Shown here piece after piece: positions 1 to 9,334 of a stretch of 64,000 bases of DNA. Position numbers and translations under genes: made by a program. Below the pieces are notes generated by a model, which was not told the origin of the DNA, searched no databases, and saw only the letters and a list, made by a program, of their open reading frames with translations. The stretch's first letter is position 1. Every line of letters starts with the position of its first letter. The DNA is from an uncultured Paracoccaceae bacterium (lineage in GTDB: Bacteria > Pseudomonadota > Alphaproteobacteria > Rhodobacterales > Rhodobacteraceae). The stretch spans positions 612,943 to 676,942 of the forward strand of contig CANMMF010000001.1 of NCBI GenBank assembly GCA_947498985.1, read 5' to 3'.

Positions 1-857
1 GCCGCCCCTTTCGCTGCATATAGATCGACGGTTCCGGTCGCACCTGCGGCCAGCGCTGTCGCCTGAAGAGACAGGATTTCGTCGTAAAGCGCCAGATCGT
101 CCGGCGCGAAAAGCGAGGTTGCGCCGGCAACGCCAATCCAGCCGCGTTCCTCATCGCGTCCGCGCACCAGCATCGCGTAGTCTCGGCCAAGATCGGCCTG
201 CCGGACCTCGGGTGTGACATAGCGGATGGCCAGCCCGATGCGCCGGTCCGCAGACCGGTTCGGCCCGGAGGCATGGAAACAGCGCCCGTGATGAAACGAC
301 ATCTGCCCGGGGCGGAGCGGGCCATGCACTGCCTGCGCCTCGTCGATCCCCGCGATCTGCTGGCCCCGCGACAGCAGGTTGTCGCTGTCGAACGTGTCTT
401 CATGGGCGACAATCGCGTTGTTGTGGCTGCCCGGAATGAACCGCATGCAGCCCGCCTCGACAGAGACGTCCGACAACGCGATCCAGGCGGTCAGCTCCTC
501 GTCGGTCTCTCCCATGCCCCAATAGGTCAGGTCCTGATGCCAGCTCACGGTTGCGGTGCTGCCGGGTTCCTTGATGAAGAGCTCCACGCTCCAGACCAGC
601 AGGTTCGGCCCGAGGATCGCGGCGACCTGTTCCAGAACGGCGGGATGCCGCGCGGCGCGGTTGAGCACCGGCAGAACGATCTGGCCGTTCACCCGGAAGA
701 ACTGCGCCAGATCGTGCCCGCCCGCGCCGTCCGAATGCGCGGCTTCCAGCGCCTCGATCTCGCGGCGCAGCGTCGCGGTTTCGTCCTGGCTGAGCGCGGA
801 CAGACCGCTGACAAAGCCATTACGGGCATAGGTTGCAACCTGGTCGTCTGTCAGCAT
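1..857 (-). CDS. Phytanoyl-CoA dioxygenase (PhyH) family protein, 3' end cut by window edge
   Basis: Non-haem Fe(II)/2-oxoglutarate dioxygenase. Only the first ~285 residues are inside the window; the ATG at 857 begins M-L-T-D-D-Q-V. The HxD metal motif is visible in SWHQDLTYWG (H107, D109), and the distal metal His with the 2-oxoglutarate Arg in FHASGPNRS (H195 onward). Both are diagnostic of the PhyH family. Members hydroxylate very different substrates (phytanoyl-CoA, ectoine, many secondary metabolites), so the substrate here cannot be named. It stands alone, divergent from the DUF2853 gene; nothing in the neighbourhood suggests a pathway. Confidence 0.9.
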   Translation of the reverse strand, partial: MLTDDQVATYARNGFVSGLSALSQDETATLRREIEALEAAHSDGAGGHDLAQFFRVNGQIVLPVLNRAARHPAVLEQVAAILGPNLLVWSVELFIKEPGSTATVSWHQDLTYWGMGETDEELTAWIALSDVSVEAGCMRFIPGSHNNAIVAHEDTFDSDNLLSRGQQIAGIDEAQAVHGPLRPGQMSFHHGRCFHASGPNRSADRRIGLAIRYVTPEVRQADLGRDYAMLVRGRDEERGWIGVAGATSLFAPDDLALYDEILSLQATALAAGATGTVDLYAAKGA

Positions 858-1098
858 GGCGTGCCTCCCCTGATCAAGGCCAGAGTGCCGCGATGAAAAG
901 GCCGGATCTGTCTTGCCAACGACCTGCGCGGCGTCGCTTCCTTGCGACTTCGTGCGACTTCTTGCGACGGGGAAAGCGGGAAGGGAATTTTCATTGTCAC
1001 CCCGGTTTTTACCGTTAACCTTGCGCGGGAGGGCCGGACCGGCCGTCACGATACAGCAACATGGCAGGGGCGACCTGCCGACGAGGGAGACGAGACTC

Positions 1099-1440
1099 AT
1101 GGGAAAACGCGACGAATTGATCGAGAAATACGCCGACGACCTGCGCAACAAATGCGGGATGGAGCCTGACATGGACCTTCTGACCAAGGTCACGATCGGC
1201 TGTGGCCCGGCGATCTACAACGCGGATTCCTCGACCGTCGCCGCCGGTCAGTCCGGCGAGCTTGAAACCGTCAAGAACAACTTCCTCATCAAGAAGCTCG
1301 GCCTGTCGGACGGGCCGGAACTGATGGATGCGATCAACTCGGTGATCGACACCTATGGCCGGTCCAACAACAACAAGTACCGCGCCGTGATCTACTACAT
1401 GCTGACCAAGCATTTCGGCAAGGAATCCGTCTACCGCTGA
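1099..1440 (+). CDS. DUF2853 family small protein
   Basis: 113-residue soluble, helical, charged protein starting MGKRDELIEKYADDL and ending GKESVYR. It matches my recollection of the DUF2853 family, a single-domain family of about this length in Alphaproteobacteria and Bacteroidetes with no established function. The ATG at 1099 follows the purine-rich stretch GACGAGGGAGACGAG; an upstream in-frame ATG at 913 would only add a non-coding-looking extension. It is monocistronic: divergent from the PhyH gene and closed by a strong terminator 22 bases after the stop. Function unknown. Confidence 0.85.
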   Translation: MGKRDELIEKYADDLRNKCGMEPDMDLLTKVTIGCGPAIYNADSSTVAAGQSGELETVKNNFLIKKLGLSDGPELMDAINSVIDTYGRSNNNKYRAVIYYMLTKHFGKESVYR

Positions 1441-1462
1441 TCCTTTGACTGTCGCGAGATGC

Positions 1463-1493
1463 AGGCGCTCCGGTTTCGGGGCGCCTTTGTTTT
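1463..1493 (+). terminator. Rho-independent terminator of the DUF2853 gene
   Basis: Stem AGGCGCTCCG, loop GTTT, stem CGGGGCGCCT (one T:G pair) followed by the T-rich tail TTGTTTT. It lies 22 bases after the DUF2853 stop codon. Confidence 0.85.
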
Positions 1494-1758
1494 GAGCCTT
1501 GTTTGAGGCAAATGCACGGGGCTATTTGATTGGCTCGAGGCCGCAAACCCGCTAAGCACGGCGCATCCGGCCAGAAAGGCCAGAACCGAAATTAGTTTCA
1601 CGTGTGGTGCTTGTGGGAGCGCTATGGGGTGAGGCGGAGGGTTCTGGCATCTGCCGAACCCTCCGCATCTGTTTTCAGCACGGGTTTTGCCGCCACCGGA
1701 TGGTTTGAGTCGCGTGAACCGCAGACCCGCGCGTCGCGTCGGCGGACCCGCCTTCCGA
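1494..1758. other. Intergenic, no convincing gene
   Basis: Convergent intergenic space between DUF2853 and DUF1761. A minus-strand GTG at 1601 opens a 56-residue frame whose first residues look like a lipobox leader (LAFLAGC). It has no ribosome-binding site and runs through the terminator into the DUF2853 gene, so it was not called. Confidence 0.4.
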
Positions 1759-2157
1759 TCAGAACGCGGTCAGCACGATCCCCATCAGCGTACAGGCCAG
1801 CACCGCATAGCCGCCATCGATCAGCGTCAGCTTGAACGGGCGCATGGCATAGGAATTGTTGAGCGCGATCCAGGGCGAAATGAAGAACAGCCCGATGCCC
1901 AGACCCGACACCAGCCCCTTGCCGATCGTGTCGATGCCGCCAAGCTCGAAGACATGCCGCATCATGCCCGCCACCAGCAAGGTGCAGACAAATCCGAAAG
2001 CCAGCAAGGCCGGGCTCTGGCCGCCTTCGGGATTGCCATCCGCATCGCGTTTGATCCCGACCGCGTCCATCCAGGGCTCCGCCAGCTTGCCGTACCACAA
2101 GGCGCCTGCGCCGAACCCCACGATATTTGCCACCAGCACATTCAGAATTTCAATCAT
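1759..2157 (-). CDS. DUF1761 family membrane protein
   Basis: 132-residue integral membrane protein with about four hydrophobic segments (near residues 1-22, 48-67, 80-100 and 112-132). The conserved N-terminal pattern around GFGAGALWYGKLAEPWM is typical of the DUF1761 family. Family function is unknown; members are small inner-membrane proteins. The ATG at 2157 is preceded by GGAGGGACAG. It stands alone, with about 120 bases to the EVE gene upstream. Confidence 0.85.
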   Translation of the reverse strand: MIEILNVLVANIVGFGAGALWYGKLAEPWMDAVGIKRDADGNPEGGQSPALLAFGFVCTLLVAGMMRHVFELGGIDTIGKGLVSGLGIGLFFISPWIALNNSYAMRPFKLTLIDGGYAVLACTLMGIVLTAF

Positions 2158-2277
2158 CTGTCCCTCCGTTTTTCCGGCTGGGACAAGTGTGGCGGAGCTT
2201 TGCGCGTCTGCCTAGGGCGCAGTCGGGAATTTCCGGCGCGGCGCTCCTCCCGAGCCCGGAAGTCAGGCCGCCTCAGG

Positions 2278-2697
2278 TCACGGCGCGATGCCCGCCATTT
2301 CGCAGATCACCTGCCATTCCGCTTCGGTCACCGGCTGGACCGACAGGCGAGAGTTCTTCACCAGCACCATCTCGCCCAGCCGCTCATCGGCCTTGATGTC
2401 GTCCAGAGTGACCGGCGTTTTGGCGGGTGTCAGCGCCTTGATGTCCACACAGTCCCAGCGCGCATCGTCGGTTGTGCTGTCGGGATGCGCCTCGGCGATG
2501 ATCTCGACCGTGCCGACCACCGCCTTTTCCTTCTGGCTGTGGTAGAAGAAGCCGCGGTCGCCCACCGACATCTCCCGCATGAAGTTGCGCGCCTGATAGT
2601 TGCGCACGCCGTCCCATTCCTCTCCGCTGTCGCCCTTGGCCACCTGGTCGTCCCAGCTCCAGGTCGAGGGTTCGGACTTGAACAGCCAGTATTTCAT
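2278..2697 (-). CDS. EVE domain-containing protein
   Basis: 139 residues forming a single EVE domain (PUA-like fold): N-terminal MKYWLFKSEPSTWSWDD, then GVRNYQARNFM and a C-terminal VKNSRLSVQPV. All three are hallmarks of the bacterial and THYN1-like EVE family. EVE/PUA-like pockets recognise modified bases in nucleic acids; the physiological role of the stand-alone bacterial form is unsettled. Its start overlaps the stop of the YciI gene by 4 bases, so the two are translationally coupled at the end of the tsaD-gpsA operon, an arrangement common in Rhodobacteraceae. Confidence 0.92.
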   Translation of the reverse strand: MKYWLFKSEPSTWSWDDQVAKGDSGEEWDGVRNYQARNFMREMSVGDRGFFYHSQKEKAVVGTVEIIAEAHPDSTTDDARWDCVDIKALTPAKTPVTLDDIKADERLGEMVLVKNSRLSVQPVTEAEWQVICEMAGIAP

Positions 2698-2969
2698 GCG
2701 CCGATCACCCGGTCCCAGTGAATGAGGCTGACGCTCTCGAAGAGCCCGGCCCTGGCGTAGGGGTCATTGTCGGCCCAGTCCTGCGCCGCCGCCATATCGG
2801 TGACGTCGAGCACGATGAGAGAGCCGGTCATCTCACCGGTTTGCGACAGCAGGGGCCCGGCCTGCTGCACCGCATTGGTGGATTTGAGATAGGCGCGATG
2901 GGCATCGCGGTTGTCCTTGCGAACCTGCAGGTGGCCCGGTTTGTCATGGGCGATAAGCGCGATGAGCAT
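2694..2969 (-). CDS. YciI family protein
   Basis: 91-residue dimeric alpha/beta-barrel-type protein of the YciI family. It begins MLIALIAHDKPGHLQVR, carries the family His-Asp pair (AHDKPG and a later NDPYARAGLFE segment), and has the usual length. Family members are related to muconolactone isomerase-type folds and mostly lack an assigned reaction. AAGGA lies 7 bases before the ATG. It sits 3 bases after gpsA and overlaps the EVE gene by 4 bases, so it is part of the tsaD-gpsA-yciI-EVE operon. Confidence 0.9.
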   Translation of the reverse strand: MLIALIAHDKPGHLQVRKDNRDAHRAYLKSTNAVQQAGPLLSQTGEMTGSLIVLDVTDMAAAQDWADNDPYARAGLFESVSLIHWDRVIGA

Positions 2970-2972
2970 GGT

Positions 2973-3932
2973 TCATTCCTTTTTCAGAGGTCGGGTCAGA
3001 AGATCGTTCATGGCGGTCGGGATGTCGATACGGCCGTCGCTGATCGCGGTCACCGCGGCGCAGATCGGCAGGTCGAGCCCGTCGCGATCGGCGATCCGCA
3101 TGACAGCCATCGCCGTCGCGCGCCCTTCGACCGTGGTGCCGGGATCAAACGGTTGGCCTTTCCCCAGACTGTATCCAAAGCGGAAGTTGCGCGACTGGTC
3201 AGAGCCGCAGGTGAGCGCCAGATCGCCGAACCCCGACAGCCCGGCCAGCGTGTCGGGAGCCGCCCCCAGATGGGCGGCAAGCCGCGTCATCTCGGCAAAA
3301 CCGCGGGTCATCAAAGCAGCCCGCGCGCTGTCGCCCAACCCGGCACCGAGACAGGCGCCGCAGGCGATGGCGATCACGTTCTTGAGCGCGCCGCCAAGCT
3401 CCGCGCCTTTGAGATCATGCGTGCGGTAAAGGCGCAGCGTCTGGGTCGAAAGCTGCGCCTGCAAAGCGGCCCCCACGTTGTCCCCGGCACAGGCCAGGGT
3501 CAGGGCGGTTGGCAGGTTGCGAGCAATATCGGCGGCAAAGCTGGGGCCGGTCAGGATGGCAGGGATGGCTTGCGGCTTTGCATTGTGGATCACCGCAGAG
3601 GGGCCGGTCAGGCTCTGAAGGTCGATGCCCTTGCAGCAGGCAACCAGCGGCTTGTCAGCCAGCGGTTCCGGGATCTGCGCCAGAAGCCCGGTCAAGGCCT
3701 GCATCGGGGTTGCCAGCAACAGCGTTTCGGCTTTGCTCGCCTCTGCCAGATCCTCCGTCACCGCGACCGCGTCGGGCAGGCGGATGCCGGGCAGGCGCGG
3801 CGTCTGCCTTGTGGCTTGCATGTCGCGCGCCTGAGCACCGTCGCGGGCCCAGAGCGTGACCGGCCCGCGCTCGGCCAGAGCGATGGCGAGCGCTGTGCCA
3901 AACGCGCCGGCGCCGAGGATAGCGACGCTCAT
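2973..3932 (-). CDS. gpsA: NAD(P)H-dependent glycerol-3-phosphate dehydrogenase
   Basis: Reduces dihydroxyacetone phosphate to sn-glycerol 3-phosphate, the backbone of phospholipids, in the cytosol. The 319 residues carry an N-terminal Rossmann motif ([13 protein letters not shown], residues 4-16), the conserved GPSFA segment, and KNVIAIACG with the catalytic Lys, followed by the C-terminal helical substrate domain. Length is normal. The ATG at 3932 overlaps the tsaD stop by 4 bases (ATGA), so translation is coupled; the tsaD-gpsA pair is a conserved alphaproteobacterial arrangement. Confidence 0.97.
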   Translation of the reverse strand: MSVAILGAGAFGTALAIALAERGPVTLWARDGAQARDMQATRQTPRLPGIRLPDAVAVTEDLAEASKAETLLLATPMQALTGLLAQIPEPLADKPLVACCKGIDLQSLTGPSAVIHNAKPQAIPAILTGPSFAADIARNLPTALTLACAGDNVGAALQAQLSTQTLRLYRTHDLKGAELGGALKNVIAIACGACLGAGLGDSARAALMTRGFAEMTRLAAHLGAAPDTLAGLSGFGDLALTCGSDQSRNFRFGYSLGKGQPFDPGTTVEGRATAMAVMRIADRDGLDLPICAAVTAISDGRIDIPTAMNDLLTRPLKKE

Positions 3933-5017
3933 GCCTTGGCGCCTTTCCTGCCCGAGCCCACAAGCGGCGCCGCGGTCTGGTCAAGCGGCCAGCGCGGGCG
4001 GGCGGAAAACCCGGCGTCATGGGTCACACCGGCGGCCAGCAGCTCCGCCCCGGCATAGGCGATCATCGCGGCGTTGTCGGTGCAAAGCGCGAGCGGCGGC
4101 GCGGTGAACTGCACATCCGCCTCGGTGCAGACCGCCTGCAGCGCAGCGCGCAGGCTCTGGTTGGCGGCAACGCCACCGGCCACAGCCAGCGTCGGAGCGG
4201 GCGGCGCCTCGGCCAGATAGAGCGTCAGCGCGCGCCGGGTCTTCTCGGCCAGGACGTCGCGGACCGCCGCCTGAAACCCGGCGCAGAGATCGGCGCGGTC
4301 CTGCGTGCCAAGCCCGCCCCTTTCGGTCACCAGCTGGTCGCGTTGACGCAGCAGCGCCGTTTTCAGCCCGGAAAAGGACAGATCGCAGCCCGGCCGGTCA
4401 AGCAGCGGGCGCGGAAAGCGGAACCGCCGCTCATCGCCCGTCAGCGCGGTCTGCTCGACCGATGGCCCACCCGGTTGCGGCAGACCCAGAAGCCGCGCGG
4501 TCTTGTCGAACGCCTCGCCCGGCGCGTCGTCGATGGTCCCGCCCAGCCGGGTGAACTCCTGCGCGCCGCGCACGATCAGGAACTGGCAATGCCCCCCCGA
4601 CACCAGCAGCATCAGGTAAGGATAGGCCAGATCGTCGGTCAGACGCGGCGTCAGCGCGTGCCCGGCCAGGTGATTGACCGCGATCACCGGCACCGACAGC
4701 GCCGCGCTCAGCCCCTTGGCCATCATCGCACCCGAGAGCACGCCGCCGATCAGCCCTGGCCCGGCTGTCACCGCGATAGCGTCCACCTCGGCCAGTGTGA
4801 CCTGCGCGGTTTCGAGCGCCTCTTCGATGCAGTGATCCAGCCGCTCTGCATGGGCGCGGGCGGCGATTTCGGGCACCACACCACCGAAATCCGCATGCAG
4901 CGCGTTTTGTCCTTTCACCACCGAGGCCAGCACCTGCCTGCCGCGCAGCAAAGCGGCGGCGGTGTCGTCGCAGCTGCTTTCCAGCCCGAGGATCAAAGGC
5001 TGTGGGGAAAGGCTCAT
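3929..5017 (-). CDS. tsaD: tRNA N6-adenosine threonylcarbamoyltransferase
   Basis: Transfers the threonylcarbamoyl group made by TsaC to A37 of ANN-decoding tRNAs, working with TsaB and TsaE. The 362 residues begin [17 protein letters not shown]. The metal-binding HxxxH motif is in VNHLAGH, and the ASKHA signatures [11 protein letters not shown] and [12 protein letters not shown] are present. Length is slightly over E. coli TsaD (337), mostly through the C-terminal tail. It is the first gene of the minus-strand operon and diverges from hemD, with 73 bases between the two starts. No strong Shine-Dalgarno sequence precedes the ATG. Confidence 0.97.
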   Translation of the reverse strand: MSLSPQPLILGLESSCDDTAAALLRGRQVLASVVKGQNALHADFGGVVPEIAARAHAERLDHCIEEALETAQVTLAEVDAIAVTAGPGLIGGVLSGAMMAKGLSAALSVPVIAVNHLAGHALTPRLTDDLAYPYLMLLVSGGHCQFLIVRGAQEFTRLGGTIDDAPGEAFDKTARLLGLPQPGGPSVEQTALTGDERRFRFPRPLLDRPGCDLSFSGLKTALLRQRDQLVTERGGLGTQDRADLCAGFQAAVRDVLAEKTRRALTLYLAEAPPAPTLAVAGGVAANQSLRAALQAVCTEADVQFTAPPLALCTDNAAMIAYAGAELLAAGVTHDAGFSARPRWPLDQTAAPLVGSGRKGAKA

Positions 5018-5090
5018 ACAGTGTTCCCGTTGCGTCGCGTGTGGCGAGCAGCTACCAGTTTGGACGCTGCCTCACAATCCCGGAGACGCC

Positions 5091-5837
5091 ATGCGCCGCT
5101 CGGACGCCGGTCTGCCCATCCTGCTGATGACGCGCCCCGCCGCGTCCTCCGAGGGATTCGCGCGGGCGCTCGGGCCGCGCGGGATGTCCGGGGTCGAGCT
5201 TGTGATCGCGCCGCTGATGCGGATCGAGACGCTGGGCCCGCTGCCGCCGCTTGGCGGGGCGCGCGGTCTGATTTTCACCTCCGCCAACGGTGTTCGGTCC
5301 TGGCAGGCGCTTGGCGGTGCGGCGTCGCTGCCCGCTTATACCGTCGGCAGGGCAACGGGCCGGGCCGCAAGGGCTGCAGGGCTCACAGCGATCTCGGCGG
5401 ATGGCGATGCAGGCGCGCTGGTGGCGATGCTTCGGACCCGCGGGATTGCCGGGCCGCTGCTGCATCTGCGCGGGCGGCACACACGCGGAGATGTGGCAAA
5501 AACGCTTTCCGAGGCAGGTACAGAGACGGCGGAGGCCGTCATCTACGACCAGCCCGCATGCCCGATGAGCGCGGAGGGGCAAGCGGCGCTGCAGGGCAAG
5601 CGCCCGGTGATCGCGCCGCTTTTTTCACCAAGAACGGCGGCTTTGCTGGCCAAAGAGGCCATTTCCGCACCGCTCTTTGTCGCGGCAATGAGCGCGGCAG
5701 TGGCCAAAGCGGTGCAATCGCTCCATATTGAAAGGCTTGAAGTGGCAGCCCATCCGGGAACCGAAGCGATGATCGGATGCGTTGTCTCTTTGCTGGCCGA
5801 TGCCAGCGCGCTTGAGGCGCGCCGAGGCGAAGTGTAA
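5091..5837 (+). CDS. hemD: Uroporphyrinogen-III synthase
   Basis: Closes hydroxymethylbilane to uroporphyrinogen III in haem, sirohaem and cobalamin synthesis. The 248-residue bilobed HemD fold is divergent in sequence, as usual, but N-terminal LLMTRPAASSEGFA, the LIFTSANGVRSW motif, AYTVGRAT and LLHLRGRHTRGD fit the family. The ATG at 5091 is preferred over an ORF-extending ATG at 4962, which would overlap tsaD. It is followed by the Mic60-like gene and hemY, a gene trio known from alphaproteobacteria and part of the evidence that the next gene is mitofilin-related. Confidence 0.92.
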   Translation: MRRSDAGLPILLMTRPAASSEGFARALGPRGMSGVELVIAPLMRIETLGPLPPLGGARGLIFTSANGVRSWQALGGAASLPAYTVGRATGRAARAAGLTAISADGDAGALVAMLRTRGIAGPLLHLRGRHTRGDVAKTLSEAGTETAEAVIYDQPACPMSAEGQAALQGKRPVIAPLFSPRTAALLAKEAISAPLFVAAMSAAVAKAVQSLHIERLEVAAHPGTEAMIGCVVSLLADASALEARRGEV

Positions 5838-5893
5838 CTATAACCGGACACTTAATGATCCGCACCGGCAGAGATTCGAAAGGGTGACGAGAC

Positions 5894-7471
5894 GTGGCGA
5901 AAGCGACCAAAGGAAAGAAGAGCGGTCCGTCGGACGCCGACAAGACCGAAATCGAAGCGACGCCCGCGGTCTCGGAGGACAGCGCTGCCGCGGCGGGTGA
6001 GGCATCTGTGACACCCCCTGACGGCGACGACAGCGTGACCGACGCGGACACGCTGATGGCCCAGGATGCCAACGATACGGTGGACGCTCTGATCGAAGAT
6101 CAGCCGAGCGTTGCCGGTGGCGAAGCGGATGACACGATGTCGGGTGGCGACAGCCTTGAAGGGTCCGCGGGAGATGACACGTCGGATGCTTCGGTCGATG
6201 GGACGCTGGGCGACGATACGGTGACCGATTATACTGTGACAGACGATAAGATGGGCGGCGACACAGTTGACGGTGACACGGCGGACAGCAGTCTCGAGGC
6301 GCAGTTCACCGACGACACGCTTTCCGCCGATGACACGCTTTCCTCCGATGACACGCTCGGGAATGCCACTGCCGATGACACGCTCGACGCGGCCATCGCA
6401 CCTGCCGACCCCCCCGATAGCGCCGCTGAGCCCCGCGAAATCCAAACGACAATTGTCGAGCGCAAGGGCGGCTTTGTGCCCATGGTGGTCGGCGGCCTGA
6501 TCGCGGCGGCGCTGGGCTACGGCGCGGCTGTCTTCAGCGGCGGGCTGCCGTTCGGAGAGACAGAGCCCGATCCCTTTGTCGAGGAAACCACCCTGACGCT
6601 CGATGCGCAAAGCGAGTCCATCGCCGCGCTCGAGGAACAGGTGGGTGAGGCGCAAGACGCCATCGGCATGCTCGACACCGGCCCGCTCACCGCCGCTTTG
6701 GCCGGGATCGAGGACACGCTGGCGCAGACCAACACCACCCTGGCCGGGATCGACGACCAGGTGGCGGCGCTGGAAAGCCGTCTGACCGCGCTCGAAAAGC
6801 AGCCGCTTGCCGAAGCCGTCTCACCCGAGGCCATCGCCGCCTACGAGCGCGAGCTGGAGGAGCTCAGAGTCTCGATCCAGGAGCAACGCGAAGCCATGGA
6901 TGCGCAGCGCGTCGAAATCGAAAGCATCGCCGCCGAAGCGATGCAGGCCGAACAGAGCGCGGTCGAACAGGCCTCGCTCGCCGAAAACCGCGCGGCTTTG
7001 GCAGAGGTTCTGTCCGCCGCGCAGGCCGGAGAGCCCTATGCCGCGCCGATGAATGCCATCAGCGCCAACGGTGTCGAGATCCCCGGAGAACTTGCCGCCT
7101 CCGCAGAAGACGGCCTGCCGACGATGGGCGTTCTGGCCAGCGACTTCCCGGAGCTCTCGCGCCGCGCGTTACGGGCCGCACGCAACGAGGCGACCGGCGA
7201 CGCGGAGGGCGGCAACGCTCTGGCCGGGTTCTTGCAGAACCAGCTTGGCGCACGGTCGGTGACGCCGCGGGACGGGGATGACCCGGACGCGGTGCTCTCG
7301 CGCGCCGAAGACGCAGTGCGCAACGGCAATCTGGATGCCGCCCTGACCGAGATCGCGTCCTTGCCCGAACCGGCGCAGGCGGTACTCTCCGATTGGGTCG
7401 CACGGGCCGAAACGCGTCGCGACGCACTCGCCGCGGCCGACGCGCTTGCCCAGCAACTGAACCAGCAATAA
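5894..7471 (+). CDS. Mic60/mitofilin-like inner-membrane protein (COG4223)
   Basis: 525 residues, GTG start at 5894 after AAAGGGTGACGAGAC. Architecture: an acidic, low-complexity N-terminal half (residues ~40-170) built around repeated DDTL/DDTV units; one membrane segment at ~195-216 (FVPMVVGGLIAAALGYGAAV); a coiled coil at ~230-385; and a C-terminal ~120-residue region resembling the mitofilin signature. Alphaproteobacterial homologues of mitochondrial Mic60 have this layout and lie between hemD and hemY; they shape the inner membrane and contact outer-membrane partners. Family assignment rests on layout and context. The aspartate-rich insert is the odd part. Confidence 0.85.
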   Translation: MAKATKGKKSGPSDADKTEIEATPAVSEDSAAAAGEASVTPPDGDDSVTDADTLMAQDANDTVDALIEDQPSVAGGEADDTMSGGDSLEGSAGDDTSDASVDGTLGDDTVTDYTVTDDKMGGDTVDGDTADSSLEAQFTDDTLSADDTLSSDDTLGNATADDTLDAAIAPADPPDSAAEPREIQTTIVERKGGFVPMVVGGLIAAALGYGAAVFSGGLPFGETEPDPFVEETTLTLDAQSESIAALEEQVGEAQDAIGMLDTGPLTAALAGIEDTLAQTNTTLAGIDDQVAALESRLTALEKQPLAEAVSPEAIAAYERELEELRVSIQEQREAMDAQRVEIESIAAEAMQAEQSAVEQASLAENRAALAEVLSAAQAGEPYAAPMNAISANGVEIPGELAASAEDGLPTMGVLASDFPELSRRALRAARNEATGDAEGGNALAGFLQNQLGARSVTPRDGDDPDAVLSRAEDAVRNGNLDAALTEIASLPEPAQAVLSDWVARAETRRDALAAADALAQQLNQQ

Positions 7472-7483
7472 GGGTCGACAGAC

Positions 7484-9028
7484 ATGCTTTGGTCACTGAT
7501 TAAGATTGTCGTTTTTGTTGCCATCGTTGCGGCGCTGACCCTTGGTGCGGGCTACCTGATGGAAAGTCAGGGCGGTGTGCAGATCACCGTTGCGGGCGTC
7601 GAATACACGCTTGGCCCGCTGCAATCGGTGATTGCCGCGCTGGTTCTGGTGGTGGCGGTCTGGCTCTTCTTCAAGATCTTCGGGCTGGTCATCGCGGTGC
7701 TGAAATGGATCAATGGCGACGAGACGGCGCTGTCGCGCTATTTCGACCGCAACCGCGAGCGCAAGGGATATCAGGCGCTGTCCGAGGGTGTGATGGCGCT
7801 GGCTTCGGGCGAGGGCCGCCTGGCGATGGCCAAGGCGCACAAGGCCGAAACCTACCTGCACAAGCCCGAGCTGACCGACCTCATTGCCGCGCAGGCCGCC
7901 GAGATGGTGGGCGACAATCGCAAGGCCGAAGAGGTGTATAAACGCCTGCTGCAAAGCAACGACACCCGCTTTGTCGGGATCCGCGGGATCATGAAGCAAA
8001 AGCTTGCCGCGGGGGATACCGACACCGCGCTGAAGCTGGCGGAACGCGCCTTTGCCATCAAGCCCAAGCATCAGGAGGTTCAGGACACGCTGCTGCGCCT
8101 GCAGGCGGAAAAAGCCGATTACGTCGGCGCGCGCCAGACGCTGTCTGCCAAGCTCAAGCATGGCGCCCTTCCGCGGGATGTCTACAAGCGCCGCGACGCG
8201 GTTCTGGCGCTCTCCGAGGCGCAGAAGATCTCCGATGACGAGAAAAGCGCCGCCGCTGCCGAAGCGGCAATCAAGGCCAATAAGGCCTCACCCGATCTGG
8301 TGCCCGCCGCCGCCATGGCCGCCCGCGGTTTTGTCGAACAGGGGCGCAAGCGCAATGCCGTGCGGGTGATCAAGAAGGCGTGGATGACGCAGCCGCATCC
8401 CGACCTTGCCGCCGCTTTCGCCGCCATCGAGCCGACGGAGACGCCCGCCGAGCGGGTCAAGCGGTTTGCGCCCTTGATGACCATCAACCCCGAACACCGC
8501 GAGACCCGGCTGCTGAAAGCCGAACTGAACCTCGCCGCCGAGGATTTCCCGGAAGCGCGCCGTGCTCTGGGCGATCTGGTCGAGAAAGAGCCCGACGCGC
8601 GCGTGCTGGCCGTGATGGCGGCGACCGAGCGCGGCGAAGGAGCCTCCGACGCGGTGGTGCGCGGCTGGCTGGCGCGCGCTCTGACCGCGCCGCGCGGTCC
8701 GCAGTGGGTCTGCGACAATTGCAAGACGATCCACGGCGACTGGTCTCCGCTTTGCTCCAATTGCGGGGCGTTCGATACGCTCAGCTGGACCAAGCCGCCG
8801 CAGACGGAGAACGTGCTGCCCGCCGGCGCCGACATGTTGCCGTTGCTGGTGGGTCCGGCGGACAAACCGGGCACCGACACCGTGCCGGTTGCCTCTGAGC
8901 CCGACCTGATCGTGGTGCCGGGTGACGACACGGTCGTCGGCGCCGCCGAGACCGATCCGGTGCCGCCGCCACCCGCCGATGCCGAGATCGTGGAGGAGCG
9001 CGACGCGGTCAAAGCCTCCGCAAAATAG
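7484..9028 (+). CDS. hemY: HemY family TPR protein with C-terminal zinc ribbon
   Basis: 514 residues. Two N-terminal membrane segments (~1-27 and ~43-75) form the HemY_N region, followed by TPR-type helical repeats (~90-400). A four-cysteine ribbon comes next: C410, C413 (CDNC) and C424, C427 (CSNC). The ~85-residue tail is Pro/Asp-rich. The HemY TPR family is linked to haem biosynthesis by gene order; its biochemical role is not settled, and it is not the protoporphyrinogen oxidase also called HemY. It starts 12 bases after the Mic60-like gene. The ribbon recalls the rubredoxin-type domain of LapB. Confidence 0.92.
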   Translation: MLWSLIKIVVFVAIVAALTLGAGYLMESQGGVQITVAGVEYTLGPLQSVIAALVLVVAVWLFFKIFGLVIAVLKWINGDETALSRYFDRNRERKGYQALSEGVMALASGEGRLAMAKAHKAETYLHKPELTDLIAAQAAEMVGDNRKAEEVYKRLLQSNDTRFVGIRGIMKQKLAAGDTDTALKLAERAFAIKPKHQEVQDTLLRLQAEKADYVGARQTLSAKLKHGALPRDVYKRRDAVLALSEAQKISDDEKSAAAAEAAIKANKASPDLVPAAAMAARGFVEQGRKRNAVRVIKKAWMTQPHPDLAAAFAAIEPTETPAERVKRFAPLMTINPEHRETRLLKAELNLAAEDFPEARRALGDLVEKEPDARVLAVMAATERGEGASDAVVRGWLARALTAPRGPQWVCDNCKTIHGDWSPLCSNCGAFDTLSWTKPPQTENVLPAGADMLPLLVGPADKPGTDTVPVASEPDLIVVPGDDTVVGAAETDPVPPPPADAEIVEERDAVKASAK

Positions 9029-9073
9029 CGCTTTTCCTCTGCTCAGCGCGGTGCTAAGAGCCCGCGCACCAGG

Positions 9074-9149
9074 GCCGCTGTAGCTCAGCTGGTAGAGCAC
9101 GTCATTCGTAATGATGGGGTCGGGGGTTCGAGTCCCTTCAGCGGCACCA
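9074..9149 (+). tRNA. tRNA-Thr (CGT)
   Basis: Folds into a full cloverleaf: acceptor stem GCCGCTG with CAGCGGC, D-arm TAGCTCAGCTGGTAGAGCA, anticodon stem CGTCA/TGATG with loop TTCGTAA (anticodon CGT), T-loop GGTTCGAGTCC, and an encoded 3' CCA. It lies 45 bases after hemY and 185 bases before the convergent end of the kinase/GTPase operon. Confidence 0.95.
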
Positions 9150-9334
9150 GTTTCGCTTTCTGACAGAAATCGCCGACGACGTTGATTTCTTGGTCACTGC
9201 CCGGAAGTCGTTCTGGAGGAGCGGTGGCGTTTTCGGAATGCGCCGGGAGTACCTGCGTTCAAGCGTGAACCGCCGCAGGCTTCGGGTGTTTGAACATGTG
9301 ACCAGCAGTCGGGTGGCGCTGGATCGGCTCGACG

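Noticed and set aside
1432..1601. Minus-strand 56-codon frame with a lipobox-like start (LAFLAGC)
   Set aside because: No ribosome-binding site, GTG start, and it runs through the DUF2853 terminator into that gene's 3' end.
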